Part shown: one piece after another, positions 1 to 6,490 of the stretch
Layout of the letters: every line of letters starts with the position of its first letter
How positions within the stretch are numbered: position 1 is the first letter of the stretch
DNA from: Chryseobacterium sp.
GTDB taxonomy: Bacteria > Bacteroidota > Bacteroidia > Flavobacteriales > Weeksellaceae
Length of the DNA: 12,277 nucleotides
Direction: 5' to 3'
Assembly (NCBI GenBank): GCA_003852805.1
Contig: RDDY01000054.1
Span: forward strand, 1 to 12,277
Notes under the pieces: model-generated
The model's database searches: none
What the model was told of the DNA's origin: nothing
Seen by the model: only the letters and a program-made list of their open reading frames with translations
Made by a program: the position numbers and the translations under genes

Positions 1-2001
1 ACCCTGAGTGCACAGACGTTCAACAGAGACCTGATGCCCAAACCGGGACCTACGCCCACCATTCAGATTACCCAACCGAAAAGTTTCCAGCTGAAAAACG
101 GCCTGACGGTGATGGTGGTAGAAAACCATAAGTTGCCGCGCGTAACCGTCAGTCTCTCGATAGACCGCCCGCCCGTTTACGAAGGTGATATTGCCGGAGT
201 AAACAGCATTATGGCAGAACAGCTGGGCAACGGTACCGCCTCCATGACCAAAGACGACTTCAACCGTCGGGTTGATTATCTGGGGGCGAGCCTGCGCTTT
301 TCGCCGACGGGCGGTTCTGCCAACACACTCTCCAAATATTTCCCTGAGGTGTTTAAGCTGATGGCCGACGCCGTGGTTCATCCGCAATTCTCTCCCGCCG
401 AGATTGAAAAAAGCAAAGAACGTACGGTTGAAGGTCTGAAAGCCGACGAGAAAAATGCAAGCTCTATTGCAGACCGTGTTTTCACCGCACTTACTTATGG
501 AAAAAATACAGCCCGCGGTGAGTTTGAGACGATTGAAAGCGTACAGAAAATTCAGCCGTCAGACGTGACCACCGCGTACAGCAAATACTATGCGCCCAAC
601 AACGCTTATCTGGTAGTGGTGGGCGATGTGAAGTATAATGATGTGAAGCGCTTGGCAGAACAATATTTCGCACCGTGGAAAAAAACCAACACCACATACG
701 AAACTCCTCGTGCGGCAGCCAACGTATCGGCTACCGAGATCAATGTGGTAGATGTGCCGACTGCGGTACAGTCCGTGGTTACGGTCGGGAATGTTACCGA
801 CATGAAGATGAACAATCCACAGTATTTCCCTGCACTATTGGGCAACCAAATCTTGGGCGGGGGAAGTCTTGAATCTCGCCTCAACATGAATCTGCGTGAG
901 AAAAACGGCTTTACGTACGGCGCTTATTCTTCAATGGATACAGGCAAATACAGCCCCGATTTCAGCGCGCAGGCCAATGTCCGCAATGAAGTGGCGGCCA
1001 AGGCGGTTGCAGAGTTCATGAATGAGCTGAACGGCATTTCCACCATCAAGCCCGAAGAATTGGCCAACGCCAAAGCAAAGTTGAAAGGCAACTTCATCAT
1101 GTCGATGGAGCGTCCCGAGACAATCGCGCGCTTCGCCGTAACCCAAAAGGTACAAAACCTGCCCGACGACTTCTACGCCAACTACCTGAAGTCCATCGAC
1201 AATGTTACCGTGCCGCAAGTGCAGACGGCCGTAGCCAAAGTTGTAATGCCAAAGAATACCCGAATCTTTGTAGCGGGCAAAGGTTCTGAAATAGGACCGG
1301 AATTGGAGAAACTGGGCTATCCTGTCAAGTATTATGACGCTTACGCCAAACCTGTGGAAAAGCCTGTGGTGAAAACAGTGGATGCCTCGGTAACACCGGC
1401 AAGCGTAGCGGCCAACTATTTCAACGCTATCGGCGGCAGAGCCAATGCGGAGAAGGTAAACTCGCTTACCACCACGGCCACCACCACGGTTCAAGGCATG
1501 CCGCTGGAGATGAAAATGATTCAGGCGAAAGGCGGAAAAATGATGATGGACATCAGCATGATGGGCAACAGTGTACAGAAAGTTGTCTTCGACGGCAAGG
1601 ACGGCTACATGATGGCTCAGGGCAAGAAAATGCCGATGCCCGCCGAGACCAAGGTAGAAATGGCACGCAACACCCAAGTCTTCCCCGAGCTTGATTTCGG
1701 CAAGACAGCAGACATCCAAGTAACGGGAATCGAGAAGATGAACAACGAAGATGTTTATGCGGTAAAAGCGCCCGGCGTTATCTACTATTACAGCGTAAAA
1801 ACAGGCTTGAAAACAGGCGAAGTGAAAACGCAGAAAATGGGCGAAACCACAATGACCGTTCCTACCAATTACTCCAACTACAAAGAAGTGTCGGGAGTGA
1901 AACTGCCGTACACCATCGCTCAAAATATGATGGGGCAAGACATTACCTTCGATGTGAAGTCTTACGAAGTGAACCAAGCAAAAGACAGCGATTTCAAGTA
2001 A
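1..2001 (+). CDS. M16 peptidase-like non-catalytic subunit fused to LolA-like domain (5' partial)
   Basis: The frame is open from the first base. Its first codons read TLSAQ, like the end of a cleaved signal peptide, so the real start is upstream and the ATG at 34 is internal. Codons about 28-457 form a two-lobed M16 (insulinase/pitrilysin) peptidase fold. The zinc-binding HxxEH helix is degenerate: at nt 205-219 the residues are SIMAE in the context GVNSIMAEQLGNGT. In contrast, the second lobe keeps GGGSLESRLNMNLREKNG plus a following FTY (nt 859-918), which carries the conserved Arg and Tyr. In known M16B heterodimers such as the Sphingomonas A1 pair, one subunit carries HxxEH and the other the Arg/Tyr pair, and this protein matches the second type. 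Codons about 465-666 resemble a LolA-type lipoprotein-sorting domain and are methionine-rich. I infer a periplasmic partner of a catalytic M16 protein, possibly encoded just upstream. Substrate is unknown. Confidence 0.85.
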   Translation, partial: TLSAQTFNRDLMPKPGPTPTIQITQPKSFQLKNGLTVMVVENHKLPRVTVSLSIDRPPVYEGDIAGVNSIMAEQLGNGTASMTKDDFNRRVDYLGASLRFSPTGGSANTLSKYFPEVFKLMADAVVHPQFSPAEIEKSKERTVEGLKADEKNASSIADRVFTALTYGKNTARGEFETIESVQKIQPSDVTTAYSKYYAPNNAYLVVVGDVKYNDVKRLAEQYFAPWKKTNTTYETPRAAANVSATEINVVDVPTAVQSVVTVGNVTDMKMNNPQYFPALLGNQILGGGSLESRLNMNLREKNGFTYGAYSSMDTGKYSPDFSAQANVRNEVAAKAVAEFMNELNGISTIKPEELANAKAKLKGNFIMSMERPETIARFAVTQKVQNLPDDFYANYLKSIDNVTVPQVQTAVAKVVMPKNTRIFVAGKGSEIGPELEKLGYPVKYYDAYAKPVEKPVVKTVDASVTPASVAANYFNAIGGRANAEKVNSLTTTATTTVQGMPLEMKMIQAKGGKMMMDISMMGNSVQKVVFDGKDGYMMAQGKKMPMPAETKVEMARNTQVFPELDFGKTADIQVTGIEKMNNEDVYAVKAPGVIYYYSVKTGLKTGEVKTQKMGETTMTVPTNYSNYKEVSGVKLPYTIAQNMMGQDITFDVKSYEVNQAKDSDFK

Positions 2002-2023
2002 ACCCCCGCTGCTTTACAACATG

Positions 2024-2054
2024 ATCCGCCACAGAAACCTGTGGCGGATTTTAA
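2024..2054 (+). terminator. Rho-independent terminator after the M16-like gene
   Basis: An 11-bp perfect stem (ATCCGCCACAG at 2024-2034 with CTGTGGCGGAT at 2039-2049) closes an AAAC loop and runs into TTTT. It starts 23 bp after the M16-like stop codon and lies before the secG promoter, so it separates the two transcription units. Confidence 0.85.
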
Positions 2055-2096
2055 TTAATCTGCATTCTTCGGCATTTTTTTTTGATAAAAAAACAT

Positions 2097-2104
2097 TATA
2101 TTTG
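2097..2104 (+). promoter_or_regulatory. secG promoter, -7 box
   Basis: TATATTTG matches the Bacteroidota -7 consensus TAnnTTTG and ends 20 nt before the secG ATG, predicting a leader of roughly 15 nt. An A/T-tract region (T run 2075-2083, A run 2087-2093) lies just upstream. The only TTTG upstream (2081-2084) is 12 nt away, too close for a standard -33 element, so I do not assign one. Confidence 0.7.
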
Positions 2105-2124
2105 CACACTGAAATTTAGACAGA

Positions 2125-2502
2125 ATGGGTACAATATTCACTTTATTTATGGTGCTGATCATCATTGCCTGCGTACTGCTGATCATCATTATCATGGCGC
2201 AAAACCCTAAAGGCGGCGGCTTGTCAGGCACATTTGGCGGCAGCTCCGCGGCTTCCTTCGGTGTACAGCGCACCAATGAATTTATGGATAAAGCAACATG
2301 GACACTGGCAGGTTTCATCTGTCTACTTATCTTCCTAAGCGTTGCCATGACCGCAAATCCCGGCTCGGGGGCGCCCGTGGCACCACCGCCGGCGAAACAA
2401 TTGCCAAACGCTCCGCAGGCACCGGTACAGACTCCGCCCACAGCCAATCCGGCACCGGGAACCGCAGCACCTGCACCCGCACCTTCTACGACAACGCCAT
2501 AA
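2125..2502 (+). CDS. secG: SecG, preprotein translocase subunit
   Basis: SecG is the small inner-membrane partner of SecY and SecE in the SecYEG channel, where it aids SecA-driven export. The 125-aa protein has the expected two hydrophobic helices (about residues 2-24 and 58-76). Between them is the family loop: QNPKGGGLSGTFGGSS at 26-41, then FGVQRTNEFMDKATW at 45-59. Residues from about 79 onward form a Pro/Ala-rich low-complexity tail (repeated AP, PP and TPP) of about 45 residues with no recognisable domain. The start is the ATG placed 20 nt after a -7 promoter box, directly before the first helix. The gene stands alone between a terminator and a convergent operon, so it is probably transcribed by itself. 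Confidence 0.95.
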   Translation: MGTIFTLFMVLIIIACVLLIIIIMAQNPKGGGLSGTFGGSSAASFGVQRTNEFMDKATWTLAGFICLLIFLSVAMTANPGSGAPVAPPPAKQLPNAPQAPVQTPPTANPAPGTAAPAPAPSTTTP

Positions 2503-2522
2503 TATAAGTTTAGTTAACAACG

Positions 2523-2556
2523 AAACAGCCTGACAAATTTGTCAGGCTGTTTTCTT
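2523..2556. terminator. Bidirectional terminator, perfect 30-nt palindrome
   Basis: Bases 2523-2552 are perfectly self-complementary: AAACAGCCTGACAAA followed by its exact reverse complement. The plus-strand tail is TTTTCTTTT, serving secG. The minus-strand tail reads TTTCGTTGTT, serving the glycosyltransferase operon. The stop codon of the minus-strand glycosyltransferase (2542-2544) lies inside the right arm, so terminator and coding sequence overlap. Confidence 0.85.
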
Positions 2557-3390
2557 TTGCATCAGTTGTAGCAGAGCTATCCAGTGGCGGGCTTTCAAAC
2601 CCGCAGTGAGCAATGCGCATTGCAGCGGCCTGTCGCCGTAATATTTCTTTACAAAGATCTGCATGGCGCCGTAGAAGCGCTCTAAATATTTGCGGTCTTT
2701 TACCGTACTCTCGCCTTTGTAATGTACAATCGTCTTTCGGCCGTAATAATAGTTGCGGCAGCCCATCTGCAAAAGAGTATAGCAAAGATCAATGTCTTCG
2801 CCGTACATGAAATAACGCTCGTCCAAACCGCCGGTCTTTAGGTAAAGCTCACGCTTCATCAGCATAAACGCGCCTGTGATCACTTCCACCTCGGCATTTT
2901 CATGTTCGGAGATATCGCTGCGGTAGTAACCTTTTGCACTGCGCTTCTTTGAAGGAAATAGGAAAAGCTTTTGGAAAGAATTCCATACATCGGGCACGGA
3001 TCGTTTCGTCTCGGGCAAGAAGTTGCCGTCACCGTCGATGAACCGCACACCCAAACATCCCAAGTCCGTCATACTGTCCGCAAAATCCAACAACTCAGGA
3101 AACAGAGGTTCGATAAATAAAGTATCGGGATTCAACAAAAGGATGTATTCTCCGCTCGCAGCGTCAACCGCTTTATTGTTGGCGATGGCAAAACCCTCAT
3201 TTTTGTCCGATGCTTGAAACTTAACTGTCGGGTATTTATCAATCAACTTTTTCCAAGAATCGTCGGTCGAGTGATTATCCCGAACGATGATCTCCGTAGT
3301 CTTATCATCGGTATAATGCAAAACAGAGGCAAGGCAATTGTCCAGAAGGACGGTAACGTTGTAGTTGACAATAATGACGCTAAGTTTCAC
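2542..3390 (-). CDS. Family 2 glycosyltransferase
   Basis: This 282-aa protein has a GT-A fold of family GT2, the type that transfers a sugar from a nucleotide-sugar donor to growing polysaccharide or lipid-linked chains. It begins with MKLSVIIVNYN (nucleotide-binding strand, residues 1-11), then DNHSTDDS (38-45) and NPD at 87-89 in the place of the metal-binding DxD. ITGAFMLMKRE (171-181), GEDIDLC (197-203, with the catalytic-type ED) and VHYKGEST (222-229) follow. This pattern is closest to rhamnosyltransferase/WbbL-like members. No transmembrane segment is evident, so it is probably cytoplasmic or peripheral. The start codon is GTG, two bases after the recR stop, with no in-frame ATG nearby, and the protein start fits the family exactly. 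It is probably co-transcribed and translationally coupled with recR. Donor and acceptor are unknown; no other sugar genes are nearby. Confidence 0.9.
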   Translation of the reverse strand: MKLSVIIVNYNVTVLLDNCLASVLHYTDDKTTEIIVRDNHSTDDSWKKLIDKYPTVKFQASDKNEGFAIANNKAVDAASGEYILLLNPDTLFIEPLFPELLDFADSMTDLGCLGVRFIDGDGNFLPETKRSVPDVWNSFQKLFLFPSKKRSAKGYYRSDISEHENAEVEVITGAFMLMKRELYLKTGGLDERYFMYGEDIDLCYTLLQMGCRNYYYGRKTIVHYKGESTVKDRKYLERFYGAMQIFVKKYYGDRPLQCALLTAGLKARHWIALLQLMQKKTA

Positions 3391-3392
3391 GC

Positions 3393-4004
3393 TTACATCT
3401 TCTCGTTGTACGGCATACGGTTTCGGATGGAGCGGCCCAATGATACCTCATCGGCATATTCCAGTTCATCTCCCACGGCAATGCCGCGCGCAATAGTAGA
3501 AAACTGCAACGGCAGATCTTTCAGCTTCTTGTAGAGATAGTAGGCCGTGGTGTCGCCTTCCATGGTAGCGCTTAAGGCGAATATAATTTCTTTCACCTCG
3601 CCGCTCCGGGCACGCTTTTCAAGCGAGTCTATGCGCAACTGTGACGGCCCGATGCCCTCCATCGGTGAAAGTTTCCCGCCCAAAACCAGATATTTGCCTT
3701 GGTACTGTTGTGTATTTTCAATCGCCATCACATCGCGCACATCTTCTACCACGCACAGTTGCTCGGCGTTCCTTTTTTCCGAAGCGCAGATCTCGCAGAT
3801 TTCAGCATCGGAAAAATTATGGCATTCTTTACAATATTTGATGTCCGTTACCAATCTGCGCAAGGCATCTGATAAACCCAACGCTTGGGAATTGGACTGA
3901 CGCAGCAGGTGAAGTGCCAACCGCGTCGCAGATTTTTTGCCGATACCGGGCAATCCTGAGATTTCCTCCACGGCTTTTTCTAAGACTTTACTTGGAAAAT
4001 TCAT
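3393..4004 (-). CDS. recR: Recombination protein RecR
   Basis: RecR works with RecO (and RecF) to load RecA on gapped DNA during recombinational repair. The 203-aa product has family length and all its parts: an N-terminal helix-hairpin-helix ([20 protein letters not shown]), a four-cysteine zinc finger (CKEC...CEIC, codons 58-73), and a Toprim domain starting at [14 protein letters not shown]. The C-terminal part carries [20 protein letters not shown] chose ATG at 4004, giving [16 protein letters not shown] directly in front (4005-4007) would add one residue, but the ATG is the more usual start. A -7 box ends only 5 nt upstream, so the mRNA is probably leaderless. recR leads a two-gene operon with the glycosyltransferase. 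Confidence 0.96.
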   Translation of the reverse strand: MNFPSKVLEKAVEEISGLPGIGKKSATRLALHLLRQSNSQALGLSDALRRLVTDIKYCKECHNFSDAEICEICASEKRNAEQLCVVEDVRDVMAIENTQQYQGKYLVLGGKLSPMEGIGPSQLRIDSLEKRARSGEVKEIIFALSATMEGDTTAYYLYKKLKDLPLQFSTIARGIAVGDELEYADEVSLGRSIRNRMPYNEKM

Positions 4005-4009
4005 CACTA

Positions 4010-4017
4010 CAAAGATA
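4010..4017 (-). promoter_or_regulatory. recR operon promoter, -7 box
   Basis: On the minus strand this reads TATCTTTG, a match to TAnnTTTG. It ends 5 nt before the recR ATG (2 nt before the alternative GTG), so transcription would start at or within a base or two of the start codon. No convincing -33 TTG at the usual spacing was seen. Confidence 0.65.
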
Positions 4018-4098
4018 CGATTTTAACAGCGGAAAAGCCTTGCCTGAAAGCATATAGACGCGAGCCAAACAGCAAAAGACAATGCATTGAACCTGCGA

Positions 4099-4133
4099 AT
4101 GCTTGAGCATGGCGTCTCCTTTTCTTACCTTTG
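4099..4133 (+). promoter_or_regulatory. pepD promoter with -33 and -7 elements and an inverted repeat
   Basis: The -7 box TACCTTTG lies at 4126-4133 and a TTG at 4103-4105, separated by 20 nt. This matches the flavobacterial TTG-N17-23-TAnnTTTG promoter and is the only complete one found here. The TTG sits inside a short inverted repeat, ATGCTTGAGCAT (4099-4110), which could be an operator or chance. The predicted leader is about 16 nt. The same intergenic region also holds the divergent recR promoter. Confidence 0.75.
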
Positions 4134-4154
4134 AAAGAAATACAAAGACAGCTT

Positions 4155-5597
4155 ATGAATATAGCAGAACTGCAACCGCAAGAATTGTGGAAGAATTTTG
4201 CAGCATTGAACGCGGTGCCGCGTCCGTCAAAAAAAGAAGAGAGAGTAATTGCCTTTATCAAGAATTTCGGTGAGGATCTGGGCCTTGACACCACCGTAGA
4301 TGAAACCGGCAATGTCATCATCCGCAAGCCCGCAACAGGGGGAATGGAAAACCGCAAACCCATTGTCATGCAATCGCACTTGGATATGGTTTGCCAGAAA
4401 AACAACGATACCGATTTTGATTTCGATACCCAAGGAATAAAAATGCTCGTGGACGGTGACTGGGTCAAAGCCGACGGCACCACACTGGGTGCCGATAACG
4501 GAATAGGCGTTGCCGCAATCATGGCGGTGCTGGCATCGAAAGATATTGCTCATCCCGCTTTGGAAGCCTTGTTTACCATCGACGAAGAAACCGGAATGAC
4601 GGGTGCTTTGGGTCTGAAACCCGGTCAATTGCAAGGCGAAATCCTTCTGAATCTGGACACCGAAGAAGATGATGAACTGGATATCGGCTGTGCAGGCGGC
4701 GTAGATATCTCGGCCTACAAAACCTACGCAACCGTAAAGACAGAAGGCGATGCTGTGAGCATTTCTGTCAAAGGTTTAAACGGCGGACATTCGGGGATGG
4801 ACATCGACAAGAATTTGGGCAACGCAAATGTTCTGCTTGCGCGCGTTTTGTATGCCGGACTTTCTCATTCCGTCAACCTTATTTCAATCGACGGCGGCGG
4901 TCTGAGAAATGCCATTCCGCGTGAAGCGAACGCCGTGGTCCGTGTAAAAAACTTTGTCGATTTTAAGAGTGACGTTCAGGAGTTGATAAATGATATCAAA
5001 GCTGAATTTGCAACTACCGAGAACAATCTCTCCATCGAGATAAACGAAATGAACAACGATGACGAGGGACTTTCGACAACGGATTCGGAAAAGCTGATTC
5101 GCGCCCTGACCGCGGCGCACAACGGCGTTTATCGGATGAGCCCCGATATTGTGGGTTTGGTGGAAACCTCCAACAACATTGCGCGCGTGGAGCTTAAAAA
5201 CGGTGATCTGAAAATCCTGAACCTCAGCCGTTCATCGGTAGAATCCGGGAAAACAGCGGTGGCGCATCAGCTGCAATCCGTTTTTGAATTGGCGGATATG
5301 AAGGTGGAACTCAGCGGCTCTTATCCGGGCTGGAAACCCACTCCCGATGCGAGCATCATCCAAGTGATGGAAAAAATCTACAAAGAAAAGTTTGGCGAAA
5401 CACCCAAAGTGGTCGCTTGTCACGCCGGCTTGGAATGCGGTATCATCGGCGCCAACTATCCCGAAATGGAAATGATCAGCTTCGGGCCCAACATCAAAGG
5501 TGCACACTCGCCTGACGAGCGCGTCAGCATTTCGTCGGTACAAAAATTTTGGTCTTATTTGAAAGACATTTTGGCAGAGATACCGCCGAAAAACTGA
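4155..5597 (+). CDS. pepD: Aminoacyl-histidine dipeptidase (M20C)
   Basis: PepD is a cytoplasmic di-zinc dipeptidase of family M20C that cleaves Xaa-His and many other unblocked dipeptides during peptide recycling. The 480-aa protein is close to the roughly 485 aa of Escherichia coli PepD and aligns with its metal and catalytic residues at a nearly constant offset. These are H75 and D77 in MQSHLDMVCQKN, D114 in LGADNGIG, E144/E145 in TIDEETGMTG, D168 in LNLDTEED and H451 in GPNIKGAHSPDER. The insertion (lid/dimerisation) domain lies roughly between residues 190 and 400. The start is ATG 4155. An in-frame TTG at 4131 would add eight residues, but it lies inside the -7 promoter box and would be at the very edge of or outside the transcript. 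No signal peptide is present. A terminator follows, so the gene is monocistronic. Confidence 0.95.
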   Translation: MNIAELQPQELWKNFAALNAVPRPSKKEERVIAFIKNFGEDLGLDTTVDETGNVIIRKPATGGMENRKPIVMQSHLDMVCQKNNDTDFDFDTQGIKMLVDGDWVKADGTTLGADNGIGVAAIMAVLASKDIAHPALEALFTIDEETGMTGALGLKPGQLQGEILLNLDTEEDDELDIGCAGGVDISAYKTYATVKTEGDAVSISVKGLNGGHSGMDIDKNLGNANVLLARVLYAGLSHSVNLISIDGGGLRNAIPREANAVVRVKNFVDFKSDVQELINDIKAEFATTENNLSIEINEMNNDDEGLSTTDSEKLIRALTAAHNGVYRMSPDIVGLVETSNNIARVELKNGDLKILNLSRSSVESGKTAVAHQLQSVFELADMKVELSGSYPGWKPTPDASIIQVMEKIYKEKFGETPKVVACHAGLECGIIGANYPEMEMISFGPNIKGAHSPDERVSISSVQKFWSYLKDILAEIPPKN

Positions 5598-5614
5598 TTA
5601 TTTCTTAAGAAAGT

Positions 5615-5642
5615 AAGGCTGCCCGCGTTGGCAGCCTTTTTG
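5615..5642 (+). terminator. Rho-independent terminator after pepD
   Basis: A 9-bp stem (AAGGCTGCC at 5615-5623, GGCAGCCTT at 5630-5638) with a 6-nt loop is followed by TTTTT. It lies 18 bp after the pepD stop and 28 bp before the next start codon. Confidence 0.85.
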
Positions 5643-5669
5643 CGTTAAAGACTTGTTTAATAGGTATTG

Positions 5670-6440
5670 ATGAAGAAATTTTTTTTAATGCTTGTGCTGC
5701 TTATTTCCACAATAGGAATGGCTCAACCAAGCAATATCAACTCAGGTGAAGTCCTTCGTTATCGTGTGCATTACGGCATCATCAACGCAGGCACCGCAAC
5801 ACTCACCGCCACGCGCACCACTTATGCAGGCCAACCGCATCTGTATGTGCGCGGCAACGGCCAAACCACGGGCGCTTTAAAAGCCTTCTTCCGCGTGAAC
5901 GATATTTACGAGAGTTATATAAATCTCAACACAGGTCTGCCTTCATTCTATGTGCGCAATGTTTCGGAAGGCACTTATACGCAGAATCTGTCGGCCAAGT
6001 TCAATCAAAAGGCGAACACGGTAATGTTGGTCGACCGCAAGCACCCGGGAGCGCCCATTCAAAACATCAGCATTCCGGCGCGCATGCAGGATATGCTTTC
6101 GGCTTTCTATTATCTGCGTAGTCTGGATCCAAACCAACTGCGGGTAGGCAATGTTATCCGTATGAATGTGTGGATAGACGACAATTATTTCCCGTTTGCA
6201 CTGCGAGTGGCGGGCACCGAGGTGAGAGAAACGAAATTCGGCAAGGTCAATGCGCTTAAAATCGTCCCGACTGTACTGGGTGGCCGCGTTTTCAAAAACA
6301 ATGAAAGTGTGACGATGTGGGTAACCAACGATATCAACCACGTACCGGTGGAAATACGCGCAGAATTACGCGTCGGTGCATTGACGGCGAGCTTGGACTC
6401 ATACGCACAACTTCGCGCTCCGATTCAGTTTTTCCGTTAA
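5670..6440 (+). CDS. Exported DUF3108 domain protein
   Basis: The 256-aa protein starts with a clear Sec signal peptide (MKKFFLMLVLLISTIGMAQ, cleavage near residues 18-19). The remainder matches the DUF3108 pattern. It opens with GEVLRYRVHYGIINAGTATL (residues 26-45) and continues with YVRGNGQTTGALKAFFRVNDIYES and a region around MLSAFYYLRSLD. Later stretches are IRMNVWIDD and the closing NHVPVEIRAEL. It is predicted to be a periplasmic or outer-membrane-associated beta-rich protein. The family has no firmly known biochemical function and I do not assign one. The start is ATG 5670; the TTG immediately before it is less likely. No TAnnTTTG box was found upstream, and the gene lies 28 bp after the pepD terminator, so its promoter is unclear. 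It shares a two-way terminator with pheS. Confidence 0.85.
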   Translation: MKKFFLMLVLLISTIGMAQPSNINSGEVLRYRVHYGIINAGTATLTATRTTYAGQPHLYVRGNGQTTGALKAFFRVNDIYESYINLNTGLPSFYVRNVSEGTYTQNLSAKFNQKANTVMLVDRKHPGAPIQNISIPARMQDMLSAFYYLRSLDPNQLRVGNVIRMNVWIDDNYFPFALRVAGTEVRETKFGKVNALKIVPTVLGGRVFKNNESVTMWVTNDINHVPVEIRAELRVGALTASLDSYAQLRAPIQFFR

Positions 6441-6458
6441 CAACAAAATTTCAGCAAA

Positions 6459-6490
6459 AAAAGCTCCGCATCGCTGCGGAGCTTTTGGTT
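6459..6490. terminator. Bidirectional terminator between DUF3108 gene and pheS
   Basis: A 12-bp perfect stem (AAAAGCTCCGCA at 6459-6470, TGCGGAGCTTTT at 6475-6486) encloses a TCGC loop. The A run on the left arm and T run on the right arm give a U-tail in either direction. It lies between two convergent stop codons. Confidence 0.85.

Noticed and set aside
931..1977. 348-codon open frame on the minus strand opposite the M16/LolA-like gene
   Set aside because: It is fully antisense to a well-supported gene, is rich in His, Phe, Cys and Arg as antisense frames often are, shows no domain, and has no promoter box that I could see.
2081..2084. TTTG as a -33 element for secG
   Set aside because: It lies only 12 nt from the -7 box, outside the 17-23 nt spacing known for these promoters.
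4131..4154. TTG start for pepD, eight residues upstream of the chosen ATG
   Set aside because: The TTG belongs to the -7 promoter element, so the transcript should begin downstream of it.
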